Positions 52,402 to 59,937 of a stretch of 64,000 nt of DNA are shown here, in pieces (the stretch's first letter is position 1; each line of letters starts with the position of its first letter). The notes beneath the pieces were generated by a model. It ran no database searches. It was not told the origin of the DNA and saw only the letters and a list, made by a program, of their open reading frames with translations. This stretch comes from Martinezella hainanensis (GTDB lineage Bacteria > Pseudomonadota > Alphaproteobacteria > Rhizobiales > Rhizobiaceae). A program made the translations under genes and the position numbers. The stretch is taken from contig NZ_FMAC01000007.1 of the NCBI RefSeq assembly GCF_900094555.1, positions 248,001-312,000 of the forward strand, in the 5' to 3' direction.

Positions 52402-52911
52402 ATGGAGGAGGTGCAAGTGGCCGCGGCTTTCGAGCCATTGCTTGAACTGGAGATGGAAATGGCAACCCTGGTGGCGGACTGGTCGCATTGCGACCAATGC
52501 GCTGCCTATGTGGCCCATATGGTCAGCCACGATCGCCACGATCCCATCCGACATGCCAACCTGCTTTCAGCAGCCTTGAACGAGCTCTTCGAGATGTCGT
52601 TCCACACCAGAGAGAGCGACGGTGCTCTTACCTGCCGCTTCTACCGAAATGGCTCGACCGAACGGATCGAATTGACCTTTCCCTGCTCGGCCGAGCAATG
52701 CAATTCATATGAGGCAATCGTAGAGCGCATTGGAAGCGGCCAGGCCCTTGCTAGCTATCTCGATGTCATCACCGATGACGCGGCGCATGCCGAGCATGCG
52801 ATCCTTCTCGGTCTTGCCGTCAATTACGATGCCAATATCGCGCTGTCCGGTCAGGATACAGGACTGATGACTTTCGTGGTGGATCTTGCGCTCGAAAGGC
52901 TACTCAATTGA
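52402..52911 (+). CDS. GHKL/SiaB-like ATPase-fold protein (putative)
   Basis: A 169-aa soluble protein. The stretch HANLLSAALNELFEMSFHTR resembles the N-box helix (L-x-N-E-L-x-E) of GHKL/anti-sigma-type ATPases and parallels LTNELIENSIKF in the gene at 56445. The rest shows beta strands expected for that fold, but the G-boxes are not obvious. It may be a degenerate kinase/binding partner for the STAS domain of the next gene, with which it overlaps by 4 bases (TTGA). AAGGGG precedes the ATG at 52402. The family assignment is inference from one motif and operon context. Confidence 0.55.
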   Translation: MEEVQVAAAFEPLLELEMEMATLVADWSHCDQCAAYVAHMVSHDRHDPIRHANLLSAALNELFEMSFHTRESDGALTCRFYRNGSTERIELTFPCSAEQCNSYEAIVERIGSGQALASYLDVITDDAAHAEHAILLGLAVNYDANIALSGQDTGLMTFVVDLALERLLN

Positions 52912-54083
52912 GCAACCTCTCCTCCAGCCGCTTCACGGCGCAATTCGATGCCAATAATCAGGAATTCTCCCTGTCAGGGGTCCTTAGACCGCATTCGGTT
53001 GCCGAGCTTGCCGATGACCTCGCCCTGCTGCGCAACGGCATCGAGACGGTAAATGGCATTTGCTACATCAATCTGAAGCGCGTCACCCACATGAACAATA
53101 CGGCGTTCCGTGCCTTGACCCATGTGCTCCTCGATGCGACGCGATCGAGACCCGATCTCAAACTGACGGTCGTCGCTTCAAGCGTCGTTGCATGGGCATC
53201 GCGACTGTTTCGCCATTTGAGCGATCTGTCGCCCAACATCATCGTCGAGATCTATGATTCCGCCTTCTATCCGGGGCAGACATTCGTGGAGAACCAGAGC
53301 TTCATCCCGATCCTCCGGACCCAGACGAAAATGACCTGGCGGCACGAGCGCGAGATATTGCCGCGGCACGGCCTTCGCGAGGGTTTGCATGTCGCCGATA
53401 TCTGCTGCGGCATCGGCGATTTCGCCATGCTGCTGCGAAAGGATTTCAAGCCAGCGCGGATCGTTGCCCTCGACCATTCGGTGCCCAGCCTGGAATATGC
53501 CCGCAAGGTCGCCGACGACTTCGACGTCCAGGACATCGAATATACCTATGGCGATGCATCCCAGATGCTGTTCGACAGCGACCAGTTCGATTTCGTGACC
53601 TGCAGGCATTCGCTGCAGATCTTCGACCGCCCGGATGTTCTGCTTCGGGAGCTCTATCGCATATGCAAGCCCGGCGGCCGGGTCTACATCACCAACGAGA
53701 AGAACTCCCATTGTCTTGGCGAGCCCAGAGCCGACAGCATCCAGTGGACCTATAACGAGGTCGCGAAGCTGTTCGCTCACTTCGATATGGATGTCGAAAT
53801 GGGTCCCAAGGGCCGCCGCATGTTGCTGGACGCCGGCTTCAAGGATGTGCGGATGGAAAGCTTCATGGTCACCAATCTCGATGGCGATCCCCAGGATTTC
53901 GCCGACATCATCACGGCATGGCAGAATGTCTATGCCGATGAAATGGCGGTCAGAAGAGGGGATTCGGCCGCATTCATCGAGCGATTCAAGCAGGGTTTCG
54001 CCGATCATATTTTTGCCGCGCTCCATCCAAGAGGCTATGCCGGCTGGCCGATCTGGGCTTCTTCGGGACAGAAACCGCTATGA
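52908..54083 (+). CDS. STAS domain-SAM methyltransferase fusion
   Basis: A 391-aa protein. Residues ~10-120 form a STAS/anti-anti-sigma-like domain of the Slr1659/SiaC type (FSLSGVLRPHSVAELADDLA, YINLKRVTHMNNTAFRALTH). Thr65 sits where the phosphorylated Ser/Thr of SpoIIAA/SiaC lies. Residues ~150-390 are a class I methyltransferase: VADICCGIGDFAMLLRKDF (motif I), VALDHSVPSLEYARK, RHSLQIFDRPDVLLRELYRI and KPGGRVYITNEKN. The start is a TTG overlapping the previous stop, with GAAAGG at proper distance. A phospho-switched domain tied to a methyltransferase suggests regulated methylation of an unknown target. Confidence 0.8.
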   Translation: MSNLSSSRFTAQFDANNQEFSLSGVLRPHSVAELADDLALLRNGIETVNGICYINLKRVTHMNNTAFRALTHVLLDATRSRPDLKLTVVASSVVAWASRLFRHLSDLSPNIIVEIYDSAFYPGQTFVENQSFIPILRTQTKMTWRHEREILPRHGLREGLHVADICCGIGDFAMLLRKDFKPARIVALDHSVPSLEYARKVADDFDVQDIEYTYGDASQMLFDSDQFDFVTCRHSLQIFDRPDVLLRELYRICKPGGRVYITNEKNSHCLGEPRADSIQWTYNEVAKLFAHFDMDVEMGPKGRRMLLDAGFKDVRMESFMVTNLDGDPQDFADIITAWQNVYADEMAVRRGDSAAFIERFKQGFADHIFAALHPRGYAGWPIWASSGQKPL

Positions 54084-56440
54084 CAGACGCGTCAATTGCC
54101 AAGCAACGGCTGGGCCTACGCTCATTTCGCGCCAAATTTCTACTTGTCGTCGGGGGAGCCGTCCTATTCGACCTCATGGTCAGTGGTGGCCTTGCATTGT
54201 GGAACGTGCAGCGCCTTTCGCGCAACGCCACGACGGAAGTGGGACAGGGCCTGGAGAAGGCCAGCCAGGATTACATTCGCTCCTATGCGGATTCGACCGC
54301 CGCAGAGGTCGGTTTGCTGATCGATCAGGTCCATTCCGATGTGAAGGCGCTGGCGGGTGTGCTTCAGGGACAGATCGACAATCCGGCAAGAAGTGGCGAT
54401 GTCGGCGCCGCCATGACCAAGGCTTCTCCGGGCGCCGTAACGGTGACCTACGATCCAGGCGGTCAGTGGGCGCAAAATCTTCCCGGAACGCCCTCGGTCG
54501 TCAGTGTCTGGGGCTACCTTCTGGATAAGGATCACCGCCCCCTGCCCCAGGTCCAGGCTGACATAGAATGGAGCGCCGTGCTCGATCTGGTCGCTCCTTC
54601 ATTGCTGCATAACGGCGCGTCCAAGCTGCAGATGTATTATATCGGCCCGAGGGAGCGTCCGATTTTCCGGACCGCGCCCTATACGACGCAGGCGCAGACC
54701 TTCGACCGGCTCTATCCCGGCCATAACAGCTCTGATTTTTGGACATTCTTCTTTCCGGGTCTCTACGAATCCTGGCAGCAATGGGCCTCCAACCCGTCAT
54801 CGCGCCCCGTTGCCGATTACATTACCCAGACGGCTCCCTATACCGATGCCATCACCGGAAAGCTGATCGTCAGCTTTTTTCATCCGCTCTGGACGCCGGA
54901 TCGGCATCACCTGGCCGGCGCGGCCGGCGCCGATATCACGCTCACACAACTTGCCGAGATCGTTGAACATGTGAAAGTCGCCCAGACCGGCTTCGGCTTC
55001 CTCGCCATGTCGAATGGAAATGTCGTCGCAATCAATCCCGTGGGCGAGAAGGTCATCGGCCTGCGTGCCGCCAACGATGCGGCTGCCAAGGGGGTCACCG
55101 GCGTCGACCGATCCTTGCGCAACAGTAGCCAAACGGCGATTACCAAGCTGCCGCTCGATGCCGACGGCACGATCCAGCATATTTCCCTCAACGAACAGGG
55201 AGAGGACGTTCCCTATCTCGTGGTCGTCAAGCAATTGCACCCGACCAATCTCTGGGTGGATGGACCGGTGCAGCGCGAGGTGATGTCGCTCGGGATAGTC
55301 GTACCTGAGCGCGAGATCTATGCCTCGCTCATTGCCGCCAAGGATGAGATATCGCGGGCGACCAATCGCATCCTGCTCTATCAAATCATGGCGGTCCTGG
55401 TGTCCCTCATGATCGTCACGGCGGCGGTCTTTGCTGCCTCGAAGCGCGTCACCAGCGGCATCAGCGCGCTGGCGAGCGCCGCCAAGCGCATACAGGCGAA
55501 GGACTATTCCGTCAGGGTCGATATCTCGACCAGGGACGAAGTGGCGGAAGCCGGCATCGCATTCAACCGGATGGCGGAGGATATCAGTTTCCACACCGAA
55601 AACCTCGAAAAGCTCGTTTCGGACCGAACCAAGGAGATCGAGGCGGCCAAGGAAGAGATTTCGACCCTCAACAGCCAGTTGAAAAACGAAAACCTGCGGC
55701 TGGGTGCCGAACTCAATGTCGCCAGACAGATCCAGCTCATGGTCCTGCCGCGGGCCAAGGAGCTGACGGCAATCAAGCACCTGGAAATAGCCGCCTACAT
55801 GCGCCCTGCCGACGAAGTCGGCGGCGACTACTACGATGTTCTACAGAACGGAAACAACCTCAAGATCGGCATTGGCGACGTGACCGGCCACGGGCTGGAG
55901 AGCGGCGTGCTGATGCTGATGGTGCAATCGATCGCGCGCGCCCTACAGGAGGCGGGCGAGATGGACCCGGCGAAATTCCTGACCGATCTCAACCGCGCAA
56001 TCTTCAAGAACATCGAGCGCACGCGGACCGACAAGCATCTTACCTTGTCGTTCCTCGACTATGACGGCGAGAGACTGACAATATCCGGCCAGCACGAAGA
56101 CATGATCATCATTCGTCAGGACGGCAAGGTAGAGCGGATAGACACAGGTGATCTCGGTCTTCCTGTCGGCCTCGAGCCTGATATTGCTCCGTTTATCGAC
56201 ACGCGGCAAATATCCTTCGAGAAAGGTGACATGATTGTCCTGCATACTGATGGCGTCACCGAAGCGGAGAATTCAAAAGGCGAACTGTTCGGTTTCGACA
56301 GGCTTTTGGAGGATGCCCGCCGCCTGCATGGCGGGACTGCGGAAGAGGTCGTCGAAGGCATACTCGACGATTTGATGGCTTACATCGGAACCCATAAGAT
56401 CCATGACGATATTACTCTTGTGGTGATGCGGCACAGGTGA
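54080..56440 (+). CDS. Membrane PP2C/SpoIIE-type phosphatase with periplasmic sensor and HAMP
   Basis: A 786-aa transmembrane protein. TM1 ~20-45 (FLLVVGGAVLFDLMVSGGLA), large periplasmic dCache-like sensor ~46-435 with YLLDKDHRPLPQ and FGFLAMSNGNVVAINP, and TM2 ~440-460. HAMP ~462-515 and a coiled coil ~520-560 precede the SpoIIE/RsbU phosphatase domain ~570-786 (MRPADEVGGDYYDV, IGDVTGHGLESGVLMLM, LHTDGVTEAENSKGELFG; metal-binding aspartates present). The layout is that of SiaA and RsbU-like phosphatases that dephosphorylate STAS proteins, here probably those encoded by the genes on either side. ATGA overlap with the upstream gene. Confidence 0.93.
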   Translation: MTDASIAKQRLGLRSFRAKFLLVVGGAVLFDLMVSGGLALWNVQRLSRNATTEVGQGLEKASQDYIRSYADSTAAEVGLLIDQVHSDVKALAGVLQGQIDNPARSGDVGAAMTKASPGAVTVTYDPGGQWAQNLPGTPSVVSVWGYLLDKDHRPLPQVQADIEWSAVLDLVAPSLLHNGASKLQMYYIGPRERPIFRTAPYTTQAQTFDRLYPGHNSSDFWTFFFPGLYESWQQWASNPSSRPVADYITQTAPYTDAITGKLIVSFFHPLWTPDRHHLAGAAGADITLTQLAEIVEHVKVAQTGFGFLAMSNGNVVAINPVGEKVIGLRAANDAAAKGVTGVDRSLRNSSQTAITKLPLDADGTIQHISLNEQGEDVPYLVVVKQLHPTNLWVDGPVQREVMSLGIVVPEREIYASLIAAKDEISRATNRILLYQIMAVLVSLMIVTAAVFAASKRVTSGISALASAAKRIQAKDYSVRVDISTRDEVAEAGIAFNRMAEDISFHTENLEKLVSDRTKEIEAAKEEISTLNSQLKNENLRLGAELNVARQIQLMVLPRAKELTAIKHLEIAAYMRPADEVGGDYYDVLQNGNNLKIGIGDVTGHGLESGVLMLMVQSIARALQEAGEMDPAKFLTDLNRAIFKNIERTRTDKHLTLSFLDYDGERLTISGQHEDMIIIRQDGKVERIDTGDLGLPVGLEPDIAPFIDTRQISFEKGDMIVLHTDGVTEAENSKGELFGFDRLLEDARRLHGGTAEEVVEGILDDLMAYIGTHKIHDDITLVVMRHR

Positions 56441-56444
56441 GGAG

Positions 56445-56999
56445 ATGAGGACGGCAACTTTCGGCAAGGAACATCTGGTTTCGTTCGACGGCACCAACGC
56501 TCTTCGTATTCGCCTGTTCGACGGACCTCTTCATCTGGCATGGCGCCATTCGGCCATGACATCCGACTTTATCGCGGAGACTATGGCGCTCGGCTTCCGC
56601 GCTTCCGAGCGTCAATATAAGACGGTGCGACACGACATAGGCTACCTGACCAACGAGCTCATCGAAAACTCCATCAAGTTCCGCTCCTCGGGCGAGATCC
56701 TTATCGAGGCGCTGAGGGATGCCCATCATTTCAGAATGCGGATCGTGAACCTGATCGACCGCGAAGCGACTAACCGTTTCCAGGAATTATTGCTGAGGGT
56801 TACAGCCGGCGACCCCAGCGATCTCCTGATAGAACAGATCGAGGCAAGCGTTCTTGCCGGTGACAATGCATCCGGGTTAGGACTGTTGACATTGATGAGC
56901 GACTACCAGGTTCAATTGGCCTGGCATTTCGAAGAGGATGGTCCGCACAAACGGATCAAGCTGCAAACCTATGCCGCGATGGCGATATCATCGGCGTGA
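56445..56999 (+). CDS. SiaB/DUF6272-type GHKL-fold protein kinase (putative)
   Basis: A 184-aa soluble protein resembling the Slr1658/SiaB family. The N-box is LTNELIENSIKFRSSGEILI and the glycine-rich lid region DNASGLGLLTLMSDY; the protein ends with a beta-rich segment. In Pseudomonas, SiaB phosphorylates the STAS protein SiaC in opposition to SiaA. The order phosphatase-SiaB-SiaC here (54080, 56445, 57018) matches that of siaA-B-C. It starts 5 bp after the phosphatase stop with GGTGAGG upstream. Kinase activity is inferred from family and order. Confidence 0.78.
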   Translation: MRTATFGKEHLVSFDGTNALRIRLFDGPLHLAWRHSAMTSDFIAETMALGFRASERQYKTVRHDIGYLTNELIENSIKFRSSGEILIEALRDAHHFRMRIVNLIDREATNRFQELLLRVTAGDPSDLLIEQIEASVLAGDNASGLGLLTLMSDYQVQLAWHFEEDGPHKRIKLQTYAAMAISSA

Positions 57000-57017
57000 A
57001 CCCGCGAGAGGCCCTTT

Positions 57018-57356
57018 ATGGAAATCAAAGAAGAAGCATTCCGCGTCTGGTCCGAAGGCAGTACTTTGTATTTTGACGGAACCATGCGTCTGGCTGGTCC
57101 CGATGCCTATGCGCCGGTCTATGATCTGGCCAGGACAATCCTTCATGGTGGTGGAGGCAAAGCGACTTTCGATCTGACCGGTCTGCAATTCTTGAATTCT
57201 TCGGGCATCAACCTGCTTGCCAAACTGACGATAGAGGCACGCAAGCATCCAGATATCCACCTCACCGTGTGCGGCTCGTCGCAAATTCCCTGGCAGATGA
57301 AATCATTGCCAAACCTGAAAAAGCTGCATCCGCGCCTGGATTTGCGCCTGACCTAG
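57018..57356 (+). CDS. SiaC-like STAS-domain regulatory phosphoprotein
   Basis: A 112-aa single-domain STAS protein: VYDLARTILHGGGGKATFDL, TGLQFLNSSGINLLAKLTIE with S61/S62 at the phosphosite of anti-anti-sigma-like proteins, and LTVCGSSQIPWQMKSLPNLK. It resembles Slr1659/SiaC, whose phosphorylation state controls binding to a diguanylate cyclase. Here the GGDEF-EAL protein at 50660 is the natural partner candidate. AGAGG lies at a normal distance upstream. It is the last gene of the signalling operon. Confidence 0.82.
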   Translation: MEIKEEAFRVWSEGSTLYFDGTMRLAGPDAYAPVYDLARTILHGGGGKATFDLTGLQFLNSSGINLLAKLTIEARKHPDIHLTVCGSSQIPWQMKSLPNLKKLHPRLDLRLT

Positions 57357-57937
57357 CCATCAAACGCTCACGCCCCTTATCCGGGGTGTTCCCACGGGGT
57401 GCCAGAAAGCTCATGCGCCCGGGCATTCGGCTTATGGGATGTCCGCTTACAAAATCTCAAATAAGCCACAGCGCTTTTGTCGCCGTTGCGCCGCGCTCGG
57501 ACACGAAAACTTGCTGGAGAAGAGGCGCATCGTGACACAGCATATTGCGCGAATTTATTTGAAGCCGAATTTCGGTTCGCTCCCCCTTACGCCTGTCGGT
57601 TTTTCCGTCTGAGGCGAACATAAATAGAAATACTCAATGATATTCTATTGATATGCTATAGAATATAAGTATATATAAATTCCATAGTAAAAACTTCAGC
57701 TTAAAACATGCGCTCAATGTAATTTATCTTGAGAGAACGCACCTATTATTATAGCCGTAAAAATGGACAGAATGTAAAACTTCTGCATTCCCTGATAACG
57801 ACAGCATAGTTAAACATTAGTAAACTATAACCGTAAATTGCAGCAATAATTCCCAGTTGTAAAAGCCTTGAACAGGGGCGGAAGTCTTACTTCGCCCTGA
57901 ATACTCGGCTGCGTGTCTAAATTACCGGGAGGGTTTG
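57357..57937. promoter_or_regulatory. AT-rich promoter region of the second polysaccharide operon
   Basis: A 581-bp gap. Its second half (57600-57870) is strongly AT-rich compared with neighbouring genes. Besides the 9-bp dyad reported separately, a weaker pair ATAGTT / AACTAT around 57808-57830 is visible. No small gene is supported; open frames in the first 180 bp have no ribosome site. Confidence 0.5.
57640..57666. promoter_or_regulatory. 9-bp inverted repeat, candidate operator
   Basis: ATATTCTAT (57640-57648) and ATAGAATAT (57658-57666) are perfect inverted copies 9 nt apart, 272 bp upstream of the UDP-xylose synthase start. In S. meliloti the equivalent operon is controlled by the c-di-GMP-responsive regulator CuxR; whether this dyad is a comparable site is unknown. 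Confidence 0.4.
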
Positions 57938-58951
57938 ATGGGCATAGCGTTCAAATCTGCAAGTGTAGCTCCAAAAAATACGAAGAGACGCACTATTCTT
58001 GTTGCGGGAGGCGCGGGGTTCCTCGGCTCGCACCTTTGCGATCGACTTCTGCAGGATGGTCACGAAGTTATCTGCGTGGATGATTTTTCAACGGGGCGGA
58101 TGGACAATCTATGGCATCTGCTTCGCTACGACACATTCAGCTTTATCCGCCACGACGTCATAGCGTCACTCGATCTGCCTGTCAGCGAGATCTACAATCT
58201 GGCCTGCCCGGCATCTCCGCCGCATTATCAGGCCGATCCGATCCATACGATGAAAACATGCGTCTTCGGCTCGCTCAATCTGCTGGAGCTTGCCACGCAT
58301 CACCAAGCGCGCATCTTCCAGGCCTCGACCTCGGAGATCTATGGAGATCCCCTGGTACATCCGCAACCGGAGAACTATTGGGGCAACGTCAATTCCTTCG
58401 GCCCCCGCTCGTGCTACGACGAAGGCAAGCGCTCTGCCGAAACTCTTTTCCGTGACTTTCACGCCCAGCACGGCGTCGATATCAGGATTGCGCGCATCTT
58501 CAACACCTATGGGCCGCGCATGCGCCCCGACGACGGCCGTGTCGTTTCCAATTTCATCGTCCAGGCACTCAAGGGCCAGGACATCACCGTCTATGGCGAT
58601 GGCTCCCAGACGCGCTCGTTCTGCTATGTCGCCGACCTGATCAATGGTTTCGTTCGACTGATGGCCGACCAAACAGCCATCCATACGCCTGTCAATCTCG
58701 GCAATCCGGCGGAATTTACCGTGCGTGACCTTGCCGAACAGGTCATCGCGATCACCGGTTCGAACTCAAAGATCGTCCATAAGCCCTTGCCGATCGACGA
58801 TCCGCGCCAGCGCCGGCCCGACATCACCGTCGCAAAACGCGAACTGGGATGGGAACCATCCGTCGCCTTGGCGGACGGGCTGAAATCCACCATCGCCTAC
58901 TTCGAACGTCAGCTGGTTCGTCCGAACAGCGAGCTTTTCGAGGTTGCGTGA
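57938..58951 (+). CDS. UDP-glucuronate decarboxylase (UDP-xylose synthase)
   Basis: A 337-aa extended short-chain dehydrogenase converting UDP-glucuronate to UDP-xylose. NAD-binding GGAGFLGSHLCDRLL is at ~22, ASTSEIYGDPLVHPQPENYW at ~130, catalytic YDEGKR (Tyr/Lys), the substrate loop RIFNTYGPRMRPDDGRVVSN and the GDGSQTRSFCYVADL signature. The YGDPxxHPQ block is specific to the UXS family. The ATG at 57938 has GGGAGGG upstream, better than the TTG at 57935. It overlaps the next gene by 1 nt (TGATG). The substrate would come from the UDP-glucose dehydrogenase three genes downstream. Confidence 0.94.
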   Translation: MGIAFKSASVAPKNTKRRTILVAGGAGFLGSHLCDRLLQDGHEVICVDDFSTGRMDNLWHLLRYDTFSFIRHDVIASLDLPVSEIYNLACPASPPHYQADPIHTMKTCVFGSLNLLELATHHQARIFQASTSEIYGDPLVHPQPENYWGNVNSFGPRSCYDEGKRSAETLFRDFHAQHGVDIRIARIFNTYGPRMRPDDGRVVSNFIVQALKGQDITVYGDGSQTRSFCYVADLINGFVRLMADQTAIHTPVNLGNPAEFTVRDLAEQVIAITGSNSKIVHKPLPIDDPRQRRPDITVAKRELGWEPSVALADGLKSTIAYFERQLVRPNSELFEVA

Positions 58952-59937
58952 TGATCAGGCAAAAGATACTCGTCGTGGGTGGCGCCGGCTTCATCGGCAG
59001 CCACACCGCAAAGCTCCTCCATCGTCGGGGCTTCGAGCCGGTCGTCTATGACAACCTCTCGACGGGGCACCTGACCTCCGTGCGCTGGGGGCCTTTTGTG
59101 CAAGGAGATATTCTCGACACGCCCCGTCTTGCCAAGGCGATCGAGGACCACAGGCCTGCGGCAATCATACATTTCGCCGCCTCGGCCTATGTCGGCGAGT
59201 CCGTTGAGAATCCTGCGAAATACTATGCCAACAATGTCAACGGCACGCTGTCGGTTCTGGAGGCATGCCGCCGTACGGAAGCGGATAAGCTGATCTTTTC
59301 ATCGAGCTGCGCGATCTACGGAATTCCCACCCATCTGCCGATCCGCGAATGCGAGATGCCCCAGCCGATAAATCCCTATGGCAGAACGAAGTTGATTGCC
59401 GAACATATGCTTGCCGATTATTCGGCGGCCTACGGACTTTCTTATGTGGCGCTGCGCTATTTCAACGCCTCGGGCGCCGATCCGGAGCAAGAGCTCGGCG
59501 AATGGCATGATCCCGAAACGCATCTCATTCCCCGCGCATTGCTGGCAACGGCCGGCACGATCGAAACCCTGGAAGTCTATGGAGACGATTACGACACACC
59601 GGACGGCACCTGTGTGCGCGACTATATCCATGTGCTGGATCTTGCCAGGGCGCATGTCCTGGCAGTCGAATATCTGTTGGCCGGCGGCGGCAATCTCGCT
59701 GTCAATCTGGGGACAGGACGCGGCACGTCGATCAAGGAGATCGTCGGCGCGATCGAGCGTGTTTGCGGGCGCAAGGTTCCTGTCGTCATGCACAGGCGGC
59801 GACCGGGCGATCCGCCTGCCCTCTATGCCGCTTCCGATCTTGCCGCCGAAAAGCTCGGCTTCCGCGCTCTGCATTCGGATATCGACACGATCATCCGGAC
59901 CGCAGCTCCCTTCTTCGGGCTGGAGATGCGAGGATGA
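58951..59937 (+). CDS. GalE-family UDP-sugar 4-epimerase (probable UDP-xylose 4-epimerase)
   Basis: A 328-aa epimerase: GGAGFIGSHTAKLLHRRG, HFAASAYVGESVENPAKYYA, SSSCAIYG, NPYGRTKLIAE (catalytic Tyr/Lys), YDTPDGTCVRDYIHVLDLAR. Sequence alone fits GalE. Its tight coupling behind a UDP-xylose synthase parallels the uxs-uxe pair of S. meliloti, where the second enzyme makes UDP-arabinose, so I favour UDP-xylose/UDP-arabinose interconversion. Start ATG shares one base with the previous stop, and its own stop overlaps the next start (ATGA). Confidence 0.88.
   Translation: MIRQKILVVGGAGFIGSHTAKLLHRRGFEPVVYDNLSTGHLTSVRWGPFVQGDILDTPRLAKAIEDHRPAAIIHFAASAYVGESVENPAKYYANNVNGTLSVLEACRRTEADKLIFSSSCAIYGIPTHLPIRECEMPQPINPYGRTKLIAEHMLADYSAAYGLSYVALRYFNASGADPEQELGEWHDPETHLIPRALLATAGTIETLEVYGDDYDTPDGTCVRDYIHVLDLARAHVLAVEYLLAGGGNLAVNLGTGRGTSIKEIVGAIERVCGRKVPVVMHRRRPGDPPALYAASDLAAEKLGFRALHSDIDTIIRTAAPFFGLEMRG

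Noticed and set aside
59763..59933. 5' extension of the GT2 gene inside the epimerase gene
   Set aside because: The extension reads the epimerase in another phase; the ATGA-overlapping ATG at 59934 gives the expected membrane-protein N-terminus.
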